NCBI GenBank assembly: GCA_002328075.1
Contig: DCVT01000055.1
Location: 19,757-83,756, forward strand
DNA length: 64,000 nt
Reading direction: 5' to 3'
From: Anaerolineales bacterium UBA2181
Lineage (GTDB): Bacteria; Chloroflexota; Anaerolineae; Promineifilales; UBA4811
The notes beneath the pieces were generated by a model, which saw only the letters and a program-made list of their open reading frames with translations, was not told the DNA's origin and searched no databases. Shown here one piece after another: positions 34,882-43,584 of this stretch. The position numbers and the translations under genes are program-made. Position 1 is the first letter of the stretch; every line of letters starts with the position of its first letter.

Positions 34882-37485
34882 ATGTCCGCGCCAGCCCGTC
34901 GCACTGTGCCAGAACCTGAGACGAAACGTATTCGGCCGCCCGAGTCGGCGCCGGCTGAACCCCAGCCACTGCCTGCCGGGCAGACCGGGCGGCTGGCAGC
35001 GGCCGGGGGCGGGTCGTTGCCCGCCCAGGCGGCCGCGCTCCGGCGCATGGCCCCGCAGCAGCGGCAGCAGGCGCTGATCCAGTTAAGTCGGGTGCTGGGC
35101 AACCGCCGCCTGGGCCAGGTCGTCGCCCTGCTGCGGGACGCGCACCCGGAACCCGTTGCGCCGGTCCGGGTAAAGGCGCCGGCGGCGGCCATCATGCCGT
35201 ACACCATCCGCCTGGAGGGTGCGGTTGGCGCCCGGACGCCGGAGAGTGTAGACTCGATCCGCAGCCAGCTGGTCGGCTGGGGGATCAGCAATCCGGGCGA
35301 CCTGAACACGATCAACCAATCCGTGGCCATTGCTCGGGATGGCCCAATGGCGCCGCTGACCGATGGCCAGATCCACCAGGGGATGACGATCCTGGAGGGG
35401 CTGCTGCCCGGCGGCGGACCGCGCGGCGCGCCAGGCCGGGTGGTGCGAGCGTGGAACCGCGGGTTGGACGACCTGGGGGCGGGGCGGCGCTACCCGACTA
35501 TTCTCCACTTTGCGGTGCGGCTGGAACAGATGGCGCAGGCCAGCATGAACATGTCGTACCTGCAGGCGATCCAGGCCATGCCCACCGTTCGTTTGGCCGG
35601 CCTGCAGCTGGGGGTGCATCCGCGGGCAGTCTATTTCGTGGCGGCGGCCCAGGTGGGGATGGACGTGGCCGCCGGGGTGCAGCCAAACCAGGGCCATTAC
35701 ATGGCGCCGGGCGCCTTTTTCCCCGAGTTGCGGGCCATCCAGCGGCAGGCACGCGCGATGGCGCGCCCGGCCCCGCGGCGCCGGGCGGGCGCGGCAGCTC
35801 AGCCCACCCCGCTGGATCGGCTGGGAGTCCAGGCATTCAACGTCATGCGGAGCGAGGTCCTGCAGATGGTGAGGGTGATGGAGGAGCAGCAGAGCCGGGG
35901 CGGCCAGCCGGTGGAACACCGAGAGCCGGGCCTGCAACGGTACCTGATCCCACTGGGCGTGGCGCTGCGGGCTCTGCCAGAGGCCACCACGGCCGAGGAG
36001 GCGCGGACGCTAGCGGGCCAGTTGAACCAGATACTGGGCAGCGTTCCGATTGGCCAGCGGACCCACGGCGGTGGGTCGATCGACCCGCACGGCACGGCGC
36101 ACGCGCTGGGGCTGGCGATTGACCTGTTCAACGGCACCGGATCGGAGGGCATCTATCAGAACTTTGGCATCCCGGCCACCCACTGGCCGTTCTTGCACCT
36201 TCTGATGGACGAGCACCCCACCGCCGAATGGATGCGCACGCTGCGGCCGCGGGCAATTCACGAGTTGACGCCCGAGCAGGCGGGCGAGCTGGCGGCTCTG
36301 GTGCAGGCGCACGGTCGAGCGTTGGCAAACAGGTTGCGGCCGGCTGCGCCCGAGGGCGATGCGGCCGCCCAGGCAGCCGCCCGGCGGAGCGCCCGCGCGG
36401 AGGCGCAGGCGGCCGCGCGCGCCCGCCGTCCCGTGCTGGCCACCCTCACCCAAATTCGCAACCGCGTGCTGGGCGGGTACTTTCAGCGTTGGCAGGTGCT
36501 GACCATGGCGCTCTCGCGCTCTGCGTGGTACCGATCAGCGCCTGAGGTGCGGCAAGTGGCGCAGGAGCTGGTAGAGATGCTCCGCATGGACCGGCGGTCG
36601 TTCATGAACCTTTCGCCGGCGCAGGTGCTGGAAGGGCTGCAGGCGCGGCACGCGCGGCTGGTGGTGCTGTGCCGTCAGGGGAGGGAAGCGACCCAACGGA
36701 TGGAATCCGAAGCCGCCGCCGGAGTCGAGTCCGAGCCGGAAAGTGCCGCCGCCGGCCGGGCAGCGGAACGGGCGCGGCGACTGGCCGAGCAAACCCGGCG
36801 GAGGCAGGCGAGGGCGCGGGCCCAAGAGGTGGCCGTGTTGGACCGCGTGGACCCGGGCACCGGGCGGGTTGGGACCACCCTCTCGGAACAGTTGGAGCTG
36901 CTGACCGCCGAGGGCGACACCCTGCAGGAGACCTTTACCGCTGAGCGGGAAGGGCAGGTTCAGAATCTGGTGAGCGGGCGCGGGTTTGACGCGTGGCTGG
37001 GGCGGGTGGAGCAGATGGAGCGACCGTTGTACGATCAGCCGCGCATCCTGGTGGAGGCGCTGGATCAGGTGGCCAGCCATCGGCCGGCGGCCGGGGCGCC
37101 GCAGACCCACTTTTATGGCGGGCACCATTGGGAAGTAGCGCCGGAGCAGACTCTCACCAGCCCGAGCTCGTACCGCGAGTCGCTGCAGCGCGATATGAGC
37201 CGGCGCAGCCCGGAGACGATGCGGCGCATCCTGACGACGATGGCCGAGAGCGAGGGCGGCCGGCGCATCCTGGGGGGCAGCGATCCGGACTTTCGGCAGG
37301 CGCTGGACCAACCGCCGCACGGCAACGCGGCTGGGCTGATGAGCCAGGCGCTGGCCTCGAGAGAGGCGCCGGCCGGCGCGGGAGGGTCGTCAGTAACCGA
37401 GTTCCTGCGCTCGCGCGGGTTTCCGACGCTGGCAGGGGAGCAGAGCGAGGGGCAGAACGAGGCCGAGGGACAGCCGGCGCCGTGA
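34882..37485 (+). CDS. 867-aa protein like cargo of contractile injection systems, with DD-peptidase-like motif
   Basis: The N-terminal 60 residues are disordered and Pro/Ala/Gly-rich. AALRRMAPQQRQQALIQLSRVLGNRRLGQVVALLRD then matches the short helical signature before the effector domains of many extracellular contractile injection system (eCIS) cargo proteins. The middle is alpha-helical. At residues 407-414 HALGLAID fits the HxxGxAxD zinc motif of VanY/M15 D-Ala-D-Ala peptidases, preceded by GGGSIDPHGTA, and THWPF follows. The C-terminal third is coiled-coil-like (RAAERARRLAEQTRRRQARAR) and ends in a disordered acidic tail. The start codon has only a weak ribosome site. No sheath, tube or baseplate gene is in the window, so the assignment is to cargo type only. 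Confidence 0.6.
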   Translation: MSAPARRTVPEPETKRIRPPESAPAEPQPLPAGQTGRLAAAGGGSLPAQAAALRRMAPQQRQQALIQLSRVLGNRRLGQVVALLRDAHPEPVAPVRVKAPAAAIMPYTIRLEGAVGARTPESVDSIRSQLVGWGISNPGDLNTINQSVAIARDGPMAPLTDGQIHQGMTILEGLLPGGGPRGAPGRVVRAWNRGLDDLGAGRRYPTILHFAVRLEQMAQASMNMSYLQAIQAMPTVRLAGLQLGVHPRAVYFVAAAQVGMDVAAGVQPNQGHYMAPGAFFPELRAIQRQARAMARPAPRRRAGAAAQPTPLDRLGVQAFNVMRSEVLQMVRVMEEQQSRGGQPVEHREPGLQRYLIPLGVALRALPEATTAEEARTLAGQLNQILGSVPIGQRTHGGGSIDPHGTAHALGLAIDLFNGTGSEGIYQNFGIPATHWPFLHLLMDEHPTAEWMRTLRPRAIHELTPEQAGELAALVQAHGRALANRLRPAAPEGDAAAQAAARRSARAEAQAAARARRPVLATLTQIRNRVLGGYFQRWQVLTMALSRSAWYRSAPEVRQVAQELVEMLRMDRRSFMNLSPAQVLEGLQARHARLVVLCRQGREATQRMESEAAAGVESEPESAAAGRAAERARRLAEQTRRRQARARAQEVAVLDRVDPGTGRVGTTLSEQLELLTAEGDTLQETFTAEREGQVQNLVSGRGFDAWLGRVEQMERPLYDQPRILVEALDQVASHRPAAGAPQTHFYGGHHWEVAPEQTLTSPSSYRESLQRDMSRRSPETMRRILTTMAESEGGRRILGGSDPDFRQALDQPPHGNAAGLMSQALASREAPAGAGGSSVTEFLRSRGFPTLAGEQSEGQNEAEGQPAP

Positions 37486-37582
37486 GAACCTTGAGGGCGC
37501 TGACCGCGCACCTGTGAAATCCATGAGGTGCGGCGGTGGATTCCTGCGTGCCCCGGGATAACCTGGACCGTGCATCGCATGG

Positions 37583-37797
37583 ATGGTTTGGCCGCGGTCC
37601 GCAATGGCCGGCGGTTTGCAGGTTCACCGCAACGGCGCATTTGTCTCCCTCGCGCAGGCGGGCGCCCAGAACACACACGACCGGGACGACACGCGGGTGA
37701 CAAGGGTGACCGAGACGCAGGCGGGATTGACGAGAACGGCGGGTTGTGAAGGCGGCTGGATTCCCGCCTGCGCGGGAATGATGGGTATAAGGGCCTG
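37583..37797. repeat. second copy of the dispersed repeat with GGATTCCCGCCTGCGCGGGAATGA
   Basis: This stretch is similar throughout to 20458-20665. It includes the palindrome at 37758-37785 and the shared CACACACGACCGGGACGACACG-type block. The interval 37486-38261 has no convincing gene, although a minus-strand frame at 37926-38030 ends in a hydrophobic VAVILCFLVGHLVRQLPLV stretch that may be a remnant. Confidence 0.75.
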
Positions 37798-38261
37798 CGT
37801 GAGCTGCGTTGCGCCCTTCAGGCCCACTGTGAATACTCAACCCGAATTGCGCGCCAGGTCAATAGCCAAACGCCGGCCGCCCAAGACCGGCCGGTGTTCC
37901 GGCAAAGCGCTCTCTGTGAACCTCCCTACAGCACGTTTCGCACCAGCGGCAGCTGGCGGACCAGGTGCCCGACCAGGAAGCAGAGGATCACCGCCACCGG
38001 TGCGACGCACATGAACGTGACCATGCCTCCGAGATCAGGTCGACCTGGGGAGTCTCGTCTCAAACCGATCTCGCGGTCCCCTGGCGGCTTGCCAGCCCGG
38101 CTTCCTCGCCTGGCGCAGCGGGGGCTTTGCTGTTGCCACCACGAGCTTCCGGGTATCATTCTGGCCAATATCGAGTAGAATCAGGACACGGGATGTTGGG
38201 TAGATGGGCCGCCATGCCGCGGCCGGTGTGTCGGCGGCAAGTGCCATCAAGGAGTCACGTC

Positions 38262-38876
38262 ATGCGCTCGAAAACTCAGAAAGAGAGGATGTTGGCGGGA
38301 GAAGGCTACAACTGCCTCGACCCTGACCTGGAAACCGAACGTCAGATGGTCCGGGCGCTGCTCCGGCGCTACAATCTATCCCAACCCGGACCAGAACGAC
38401 AAACCGCCCTGGAGCAGATGTTGGGGCAGATCGGCCGGAATTCGGTGGTTGAACCGCCCTTTTACTGTGCCTACGGGAAGAACATCTATCTCGGTGATCA
38501 TGTCTTTTTGAACGTCATGTGCACCATATTGGACTGCAACGAGGTGCATTTCGGCCATCACGTCATGGTCGGCCCCTCGGTCCAGATCTATACCGCCGCC
38601 CACGACCTGGAGGCGGAAACTCGTATCCAGGGCTGGGAAGTCGCCAAACCGATCGTCATCGAGGACAATGTGTGGCTAGGAGGCGGTGCCATCCTGTTGC
38701 CGGGTGTGACGATCGGCCGGAATGCCGTGGTGGGCGCGGGCGCGGTCGTCTCCCGGGATGTTCCTGCGAATACCGTCGTAGCGGGAAATCCGGGTCGGGT
38801 GATCAGAGAGATCGAGCCGCGCACCCGGCCGACGCCCTTGACCAGCGACGGACGCGCCGGCCGGGGTGAGAGGTAG
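38262..38876 (+). CDS. maa: maltose/nodulation-type O-acetyltransferase (left-handed beta-helix)
   Basis: ATG 38262 is preceded by AAGGAG. The 204-residue protein opens MRSKTQKERMLAGEGYNCLDPDLETER, the N-terminal helical region of maltose acetyltransferases. The hexapeptide-repeat helix follows: FYCAYGKNIYLGDHVFLN, HVMVGPSVQIYTAAHDLEAETR with the catalytic His, then IEDNVWLGGGAILLPGVTIGRNAVVGAGAVVSRDVPANTVVAGNP. It would form a trimer and transfer acetyl from acetyl-CoA to a sugar or similar hydroxyl. The gene symbol follows the family name only. The open frame could begin at 37965, but no such extension exists in relatives. Confidence 0.88.
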   Translation: MRSKTQKERMLAGEGYNCLDPDLETERQMVRALLRRYNLSQPGPERQTALEQMLGQIGRNSVVEPPFYCAYGKNIYLGDHVFLNVMCTILDCNEVHFGHHVMVGPSVQIYTAAHDLEAETRIQGWEVAKPIVIEDNVWLGGGAILLPGVTIGRNAVVGAGAVVSRDVPANTVVAGNPGRVIREIEPRTRPTPLTSDGRAGRGER

Positions 38877-38918
38877 GGGCACAGCGCCTGACGGTCGATT
38901 TGGCAAAGGGAGGGCGGC

Positions 38919-39791
38919 ATGGAGATGCTCAGGGAACAGACCTTTGATTCGGGCCCCGTGACGATCAACTTTGTTGAGGGGCCAGCTTCTGGGCCGGCAC
39001 TGGTGCTGCTGCACGGCGGAGGCGACCGCTGGCAGGGCCTGCTGCCCATCATCCCGAGCCTGACGACCGGATGGCACGTCTATGCCCTGGACCTACGAGG
39101 GCACGGCAAGTCCGGCCGGGCGCCCGGTCAGTACCGCCCCGAGCAGTACGTTCCGGACATCGCCGCGTTTCTGCAGCGGCGGGTCAAAGAACACGCGATC
39201 CTCTTTGGTCACTCCCTGGGCGGATGGATTGCGCTACTGGCGGCCGCGGAACTCGGGGACCACGTGCGGGCGCTCATTCTGGGTGACCCGCCGCTCTGCA
39301 TGGAGAGCTGGGTCGCGCACGAGGGCAGCGAGCGTAGCATCGCGTTCTACCGTACCCTGCGCGATCTGGTGGGGTCAGGGCTTTCGGCGCCCGAGCTGGC
39401 TACTGCGTTGGCGGACATGCCGATCTCCGTGCCGGGACAGGACACGCCGGTACGGTACGGGGACCTTCCCGGCCGGGATGCTGCCCATATCCGAGCGTGG
39501 GCAGAGACCCTGAGCGGGCTGGATCCAGATGTAGCGCAGTACCACGCGGAAGGGCGGATGGACGGGTACGTGCGGCAGGTGGACCTGGACGCCGCGTTGC
39601 GGCGGCTGACGTGCCCGGTGCTTATTCTGCAGGGAGGGGTCGTCTCCGACGGCGACGCGGAACACGCCCTGTCCTTGCTGGCCCATGGAGCGCATGTGAA
39701 AATAGAGGGCGCAGATCACAGCCTGGGGCTGGATACCGGGACGGTTGCTCCGCTGCTGAGGGCGATGACGGATTTCCTGGCGTCGCTCTGA
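38919..39791 (+). CDS. alpha/beta hydrolase
   Basis: The 290-residue protein shows the complete fold: VLLHGGGDRWQGLLPII with the oxyanion loop, YALDLRGHGKSGRAPGQY, the nucleophile elbow ILFGHSLGGW, and the end block KIEGADHSLGLD with the catalytic His. No signal peptide. GGGAGGGC precedes ATG 38919. It starts 42 bp after the acetyltransferase gene and 33 bp before the SARP regulator, so all three may share a transcript. Close relatives include haloalkane dehalogenase-, epoxide hydrolase- and esterase-type enzymes, so the reaction is not assigned. Confidence 0.88.
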   Translation: MEMLREQTFDSGPVTINFVEGPASGPALVLLHGGGDRWQGLLPIIPSLTTGWHVYALDLRGHGKSGRAPGQYRPEQYVPDIAAFLQRRVKEHAILFGHSLGGWIALLAAAELGDHVRALILGDPPLCMESWVAHEGSERSIAFYRTLRDLVGSGLSAPELATALADMPISVPGQDTPVRYGDLPGRDAAHIRAWAETLSGLDPDVAQYHAEGRMDGYVRQVDLDAALRRLTCPVLILQGGVVSDGDAEHALSLLAHGAHVKIEGADHSLGLDTGTVAPLLRAMTDFLASL

Positions 39792-39824
39792 TCGGCACGC
39801 AGCCGCACCGAAGAGGGGTTCGGT

Positions 39825-42764
39825 ATGGGTGAACCCATGGCGGCACAACACGTCTGTCATATCTATCTCCTCGGCCCACCCATGGTGCGCCGAGGCAGGG
39901 TCGTTCTGCCGCCGCTTCCCACCCAGAAAACCACGTTGCTCCTGGCCTATCTCGTCCTTCACCAGCACTGCCCTCACCCGCGCGAGGCACTGGCCGCGCT
40001 GTATTGGGGTGATGTCTCCGACGAACAGGCCAGACACTCGCTCCGCACTGCGCTGGCGACGCTCCGCCGATATCTTGGCAGCGATGTCCTGCGGGCGGAT
40101 CGCGAATCCGTCTGGGTCAATCCTGACCTCTCGATCTGGGTCGACGCCGGGGAATTCGAAGAGCAGGCGCGATCCGCCGCCGGTCATGAAATTGCGCCGC
40201 TGAGATCTGCGATCGACCTTTACCGAGGCGACCTGCTCCCCGGTTTTTACGACGATTGGATCCTGCGGGAGCGAGACCGCTACCAGGCGCTCTACCTGGA
40301 CTTGGTGCTGCAGATGATCCAGTTGCACCGGTCGCGCAGCGACTATGCGGCCGCCATCGAATACGCCGAGAGGGCGCTGGCCTGCGAGCCGGCCAACGAA
40401 CGCGCTCATCAGCATCTGATCTTTTGCCGCCTGGCCCTGGGAGACCGCAGCGCCGCGCTGAGACAATACGAGCATTGTCGCCGGGCTCTGCAAGAGGAGC
40501 TGGCGGTTGAGCCATCACCCGAGACCACCGCGCTGTACCGCTGGCTGACGCGAACCCCGGCCAGGGCGCTTGAAGCCCGGATCACCAACCTGCCCATCCC
40601 CATCTCGAGCTTTGTCGGGCGCACCAGGGAGATGGCGCGACTCAAGGAGATGCTGGCACAGGCACGCCTGGCGACGCTGACGGGCCCGGGCGGCTGCGGC
40701 AAGACGCGCCTGGCGGTCCAGGTGGCCAGCGACCTGGTGGACGCTTTCCGGGACGGCGTGTGGTGGGTGGATTTCGCGCCGCTGACCGACGAATCGCTGG
40801 TCTCTCAGGCCATCGCCAGAGCCGCCGGGGTTGCCGAGGAGCCCAACGTGCCGACGCAAGAGACCCTCGTCCACCATCTGGTTCCGCGGCAGGTGCTGCT
40901 GGTGCTGGACAACTGCGAGCACCTGGTGGATAGGATCGCACAGCTTGCCGCGGTGTTGCTGAACGAGTGCCCCAGGCTGACCATACTCGCCACCAGCCGT
41001 GAGGCCCTTGGAGTCCCGGGTGAGATGCTCCTGCTCATCCCTTCGCTCTCGTACCCGTTGACCGGGCAGTTTCTGCCGGACGAAGAGCCGCAGGACTATG
41101 AGAGCGTCCGACTGCTGTGCGAACGAGCCGCGGCCGTCACCGAGGGCTGGAAGCTGAGCGATACGAACGCCGCAGCCGTTGCCCAGATCTGCCAGCGGCT
41201 GGACGGAATACCGCTGGCCATCGAGCTGGCAGCAGCCAGCCTGAAAGTCCTGGCGGTACAGGAGGTCGCCGCACGGCTGGACGATCGCTTTGGCCTGCTG
41301 ACGGCCGGCGGCCGCACCGCCCTGCCGCGCCACCGGACCTTGCGGGCGGTGATCGACTGGGGCTACGATCTGCTTTCGGAGCAAGAGCGCCGTCTGATGA
41401 GCACCCTGTCGGTGTTTGCCGGCGGCTGGACACTGGAGGCGGCGGAGGCAGTGGGCGCAGACGGCATCTCGTCTCAGCAAGTGCTTGGGCTCATGTCGCG
41501 CCTGGTCGACAAATCGCTGGTGGAAACCGCAGAAGAGCCGGGCGGCGGAGCGCGCTACCGCATGCTGGAGACGGTGCGGCAATACGGCCTGGAGCGGCTC
41601 AGCGAGGCCGGCCAGGTGGAGGCGACCCGCCATGGCCATGCGCTCTTTTTTGCGGGATTGGCCGAGAGAGCAGAGTCGGAGCTGCGGGGTCCGGAGATGC
41701 GTGCCTGGCTGGCACGGCTGGAAACGGAGCACGACAACTTTCGGTCGGCGCTCGCGTGGTCACTGGCTCATGGATCGGCCGAGCTGTGTCTTCGTTTTGC
41801 GGGTGCGCTGGGGATCTTTTGGCATCGGGGCTATCTGAGCGAGGGGTGCGCCTGGCTGGAACGCCTGCTGGGGCGTGGCAAGGAGGCGCCGCCCCGGTTG
41901 CGCGTCAAAGCAATGGTTTCGGCCAGCTGGCTGGCGAGGGACCTGGGAGACTACCGGCGGGCAGCGGCGCTGCAGGAAGAGAGCGCCGCGATATTGCGCG
42001 CGGTGGGGGACAGGCTGGCGTTGTTCGACGTGCTGATAGGGAGAGGCCTCCTGGCCGTCTACCAGAACGACCCGCGGCGGGCGTTTGCCAATTTCAACGA
42101 GGCGCTGGCTCTGGCAGAGGAGCTGGACTACCCCTGGGGACGCGCCCGGGCGCTGGTCAATCTGGCGCATGCGGCGCTTTTCAACCTCCAATGGGACGCT
42201 GAGGCCCGGTCCCGCGGTGAAGAGAGCCTGGAGCTTTTCCGGCAATTGGACGACGCGACGGAGCAGGCGCACGCACTGATCATCCTGGGGCCGGGCGCAC
42301 ACTATGAGGGCGACGACCGGCGGGGGCGGAGGCTGGTGGAGCAAGCCGCTGCTATCTGCCGTCAGGCGGGTGACAGGCGGCAGCTTGCCTGGGCGACCTC
42401 GGTGCTGGGCGTGATGCTGCGCTGGGAGGGCAGGGTCGCCGAGGCGTTGCCCGTCGCCAGGGAGGGTCTGCGCCTCGCCCTGGAACTGGGAGAAAAGACG
42501 GTAGCGGTCTTTGCTCTGATCCTGCTGTCAGGGCTGGCCAGGGATCGGGGAAAAACCCTGCAGTCCCTTCACCTGCTAGGGTGTGCCATCGCATACGGTG
42601 AGTCGTTTGGCTATCGGGCGTCACCGCTCCAGTGGGACGTTGTCAATCGGGATGTCGATGCGATGCGCTCCGAGTTGGGGGAAGAGGCGTTCACCAGCGA
42701 GTGGGCACACGGGGCAGGGATGCCGCCCGAGTGGGCAGTGCAAGCCGCGTTGGACGATTCGTGA
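39825..42764 (+). CDS. SARP-family regulator with NB-ARC ATPase and TPR domains (AfsR-like)
   Basis: The 979-residue protein starts with an OmpR-type winged helix (HICHIYLLGPPMVRRG to RHSLRTALATLRRYLG; about residues 10-90) and a bacterial transcriptional activation domain (to about 245). The NB-ARC ATPase follows, with Walker A LTGPGGCGKTRLAVQVA (about 285-300), then VLLVLDNCEHLVDR and LTILATSREALGVPGE. TPR-like helical repeats fill residues 560-979. GAGGGG precedes ATG 39825. Such proteins, like AfsR, bind direct repeats of about 7 bp at 11-bp spacing and activate small regulons under nucleotide control. Two such sites lie downstream of this gene (42810 and 43333), which makes its regulon visible. 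Confidence 0.92.
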   Translation: MGEPMAAQHVCHIYLLGPPMVRRGRVVLPPLPTQKTTLLLAYLVLHQHCPHPREALAALYWGDVSDEQARHSLRTALATLRRYLGSDVLRADRESVWVNPDLSIWVDAGEFEEQARSAAGHEIAPLRSAIDLYRGDLLPGFYDDWILRERDRYQALYLDLVLQMIQLHRSRSDYAAAIEYAERALACEPANERAHQHLIFCRLALGDRSAALRQYEHCRRALQEELAVEPSPETTALYRWLTRTPARALEARITNLPIPISSFVGRTREMARLKEMLAQARLATLTGPGGCGKTRLAVQVASDLVDAFRDGVWWVDFAPLTDESLVSQAIARAAGVAEEPNVPTQETLVHHLVPRQVLLVLDNCEHLVDRIAQLAAVLLNECPRLTILATSREALGVPGEMLLLIPSLSYPLTGQFLPDEEPQDYESVRLLCERAAAVTEGWKLSDTNAAAVAQICQRLDGIPLAIELAAASLKVLAVQEVAARLDDRFGLLTAGGRTALPRHRTLRAVIDWGYDLLSEQERRLMSTLSVFAGGWTLEAAEAVGADGISSQQVLGLMSRLVDKSLVETAEEPGGGARYRMLETVRQYGLERLSEAGQVEATRHGHALFFAGLAERAESELRGPEMRAWLARLETEHDNFRSALAWSLAHGSAELCLRFAGALGIFWHRGYLSEGCAWLERLLGRGKEAPPRLRVKAMVSASWLARDLGDYRRAAALQEESAAILRAVGDRLALFDVLIGRGLLAVYQNDPRRAFANFNEALALAEELDYPWGRARALVNLAHAALFNLQWDAEARSRGEESLELFRQLDDATEQAHALIILGPGAHYEGDDRRGRRLVEQAAAICRQAGDRRQLAWATSVLGVMLRWEGRVAEALPVAREGLRLALELGEKTVAVFALILLSGLARDRGKTLQSLHLLGCAIAYGESFGYRASPLQWDVVNRDVDAMRSELGEEAFTSEWAHGAGMPPEWAVQAALDDS

Positions 42765-42809
42765 ACCATCCTGCTCCGGCCTCATCACAGAACACTCATG
42801 GCGGCGGAC

Positions 42810-42841
42810 TTGACGCAGATTTGACGATCATGGCCCAGGAT
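42810..42841 (+). promoter_or_regulatory. SARP-type activator site and promoter, site 1
   Basis: TTGACGC (42810-42816), four bases, then TTGACGA (42821-42827) form a heptamer direct repeat with 11-bp period. Eight bases follow, then CAGGAT (42836-42841) as a -10-like box. SARP proteins bind such repeats 8 bp upstream of the -10. The site is 24 bp before the SnoaL-like start and 46 bp after the SARP stop. Confidence 0.72.
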
Positions 42842-42865
42842 CATCTCCAATAGAAGGGGTGATCC

Positions 42866-43297
42866 ATGCTGGAACCACGCAACAGCTCGGCTGCCGGTGA
42901 AGGTTCAAGAGTGGTGCTGGACAGCCTGAGCGCAATCAATGCTGGCGACCTGGAGCGGGCGTTGTCGCACCTGGCCGACGACGCCGAGTGCACGCTGATC
43001 GGCATCGCACCCGGCCATCCTCGTGCCCTCAGAGGGAAGGAACAGCTCCGTAGCTGGTTCGGCGACCTTGCCGCTCAACACCTGCGAATCGAAGCAGACA
43101 TCCTGGCGACAAAAGCGACCATCGTGACCGCCGGGACCCTCTCCTGGACTGATTCAACACGCCAACTCGGCGTGGCGCCGCTGGCAGCAACGGCGCAGGT
43201 CCTCATCGACCACGGCAAGATCAGCCGAATCCAGTGGACAATCCATCCCGAATCGGCGGCAAAACTGCGGGCCGCCCTGGCGCACGCCCAGGAATAG
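42866..43297 (+). CDS. SnoaL/NTF2-like protein
   Basis: The 143-residue protein starts behind GAAGGGG at ATG 42866. It has the NTF2-like layout of one N-terminal helix (SRVVLDSLSAINAGDLERALSHLADDAECTLIG) and a beta-sheet with LRGKEQLRSWFGDLAAQHL and conserved acidic positions. Such cone-shaped folds serve as cyclases, isomerases, dehalogenases or mere binding proteins. It is the first gene after the SARP regulator, under predicted SARP site 1, which points to a role in a compound-processing pathway. The catalytic residues are not identifiable. Confidence 0.78.
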   Translation: MLEPRNSSAAGEGSRVVLDSLSAINAGDLERALSHLADDAECTLIGIAPGHPRALRGKEQLRSWFGDLAAQHLRIEADILATKATIVTAGTLSWTDSTRQLGVAPLAATAQVLIDHGKISRIQWTIHPESAAKLRAALAHAQE

Positions 43298-43332
43298 CCT
43301 AGTCGGCGCCGCTCCAGGCGACCGCCAGGGTT

Positions 43333-43364
43333 TTGACGCTGATTTGACGTTCGAGCTGTATGGT
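43333..43364 (+). promoter_or_regulatory. SARP-type activator site and promoter, site 2
   Basis: TTGACGC (43333-43339), four bases (TGAT), then TTGACGT (43344-43350) repeat site 1 with the same 11-bp period. Exactly eight bases later TATGGT (43359-43364) is a good -10 box. This is the classical layout of a SARP-activated promoter; transcription would begin near 43371, before the 36-aa gene. Confidence 0.82.
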
Positions 43365-43445
43365 GGTGGTTGGACGCAAGGGACAAACCGGCCGGAGTGG
43401 GTTCGTTCGTTTCCGCGGTGCGTAGGATTGGATGGGAGGTGAGAA

Positions 43446-43556
43446 ATGACCGGAATCCCCAACAACAGCACCTGGTTCAACCTGGCGTTTCATGTCCCCC
43501 TGGCGTTGGCATTTGGTTACTGGGTGTTCTCAAAGCGTGGCAACGTCGGAAGTTAG
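43446..43556 (+). CDS. 36-aa membrane-like small protein
   Basis: The frame of 37 codons begins at ATG 43446, 6 bp after a strong GGGAGGTGAG ribosome site, and ends with TAG. The peptide has a hydrophilic start (MTGIPNNST) and one hydrophobic segment (FNLAFHVPLALAFGYWVFSK) ending in a basic tail, as expected of a small single-pass membrane protein. It is the first gene after SARP site 2 and 28 bp before the secreted-protein gene. It resembles nothing known to me; a regulatory peptide, membrane subunit or signal precursor are possible. Confidence 0.6.
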   Translation: MTGIPNNSTWFNLAFHVPLALAFGYWVFSKRGNVGS

Positions 43557-43584
43557 AGAATTGGCAGTGAAAGGAGAGACGAAA

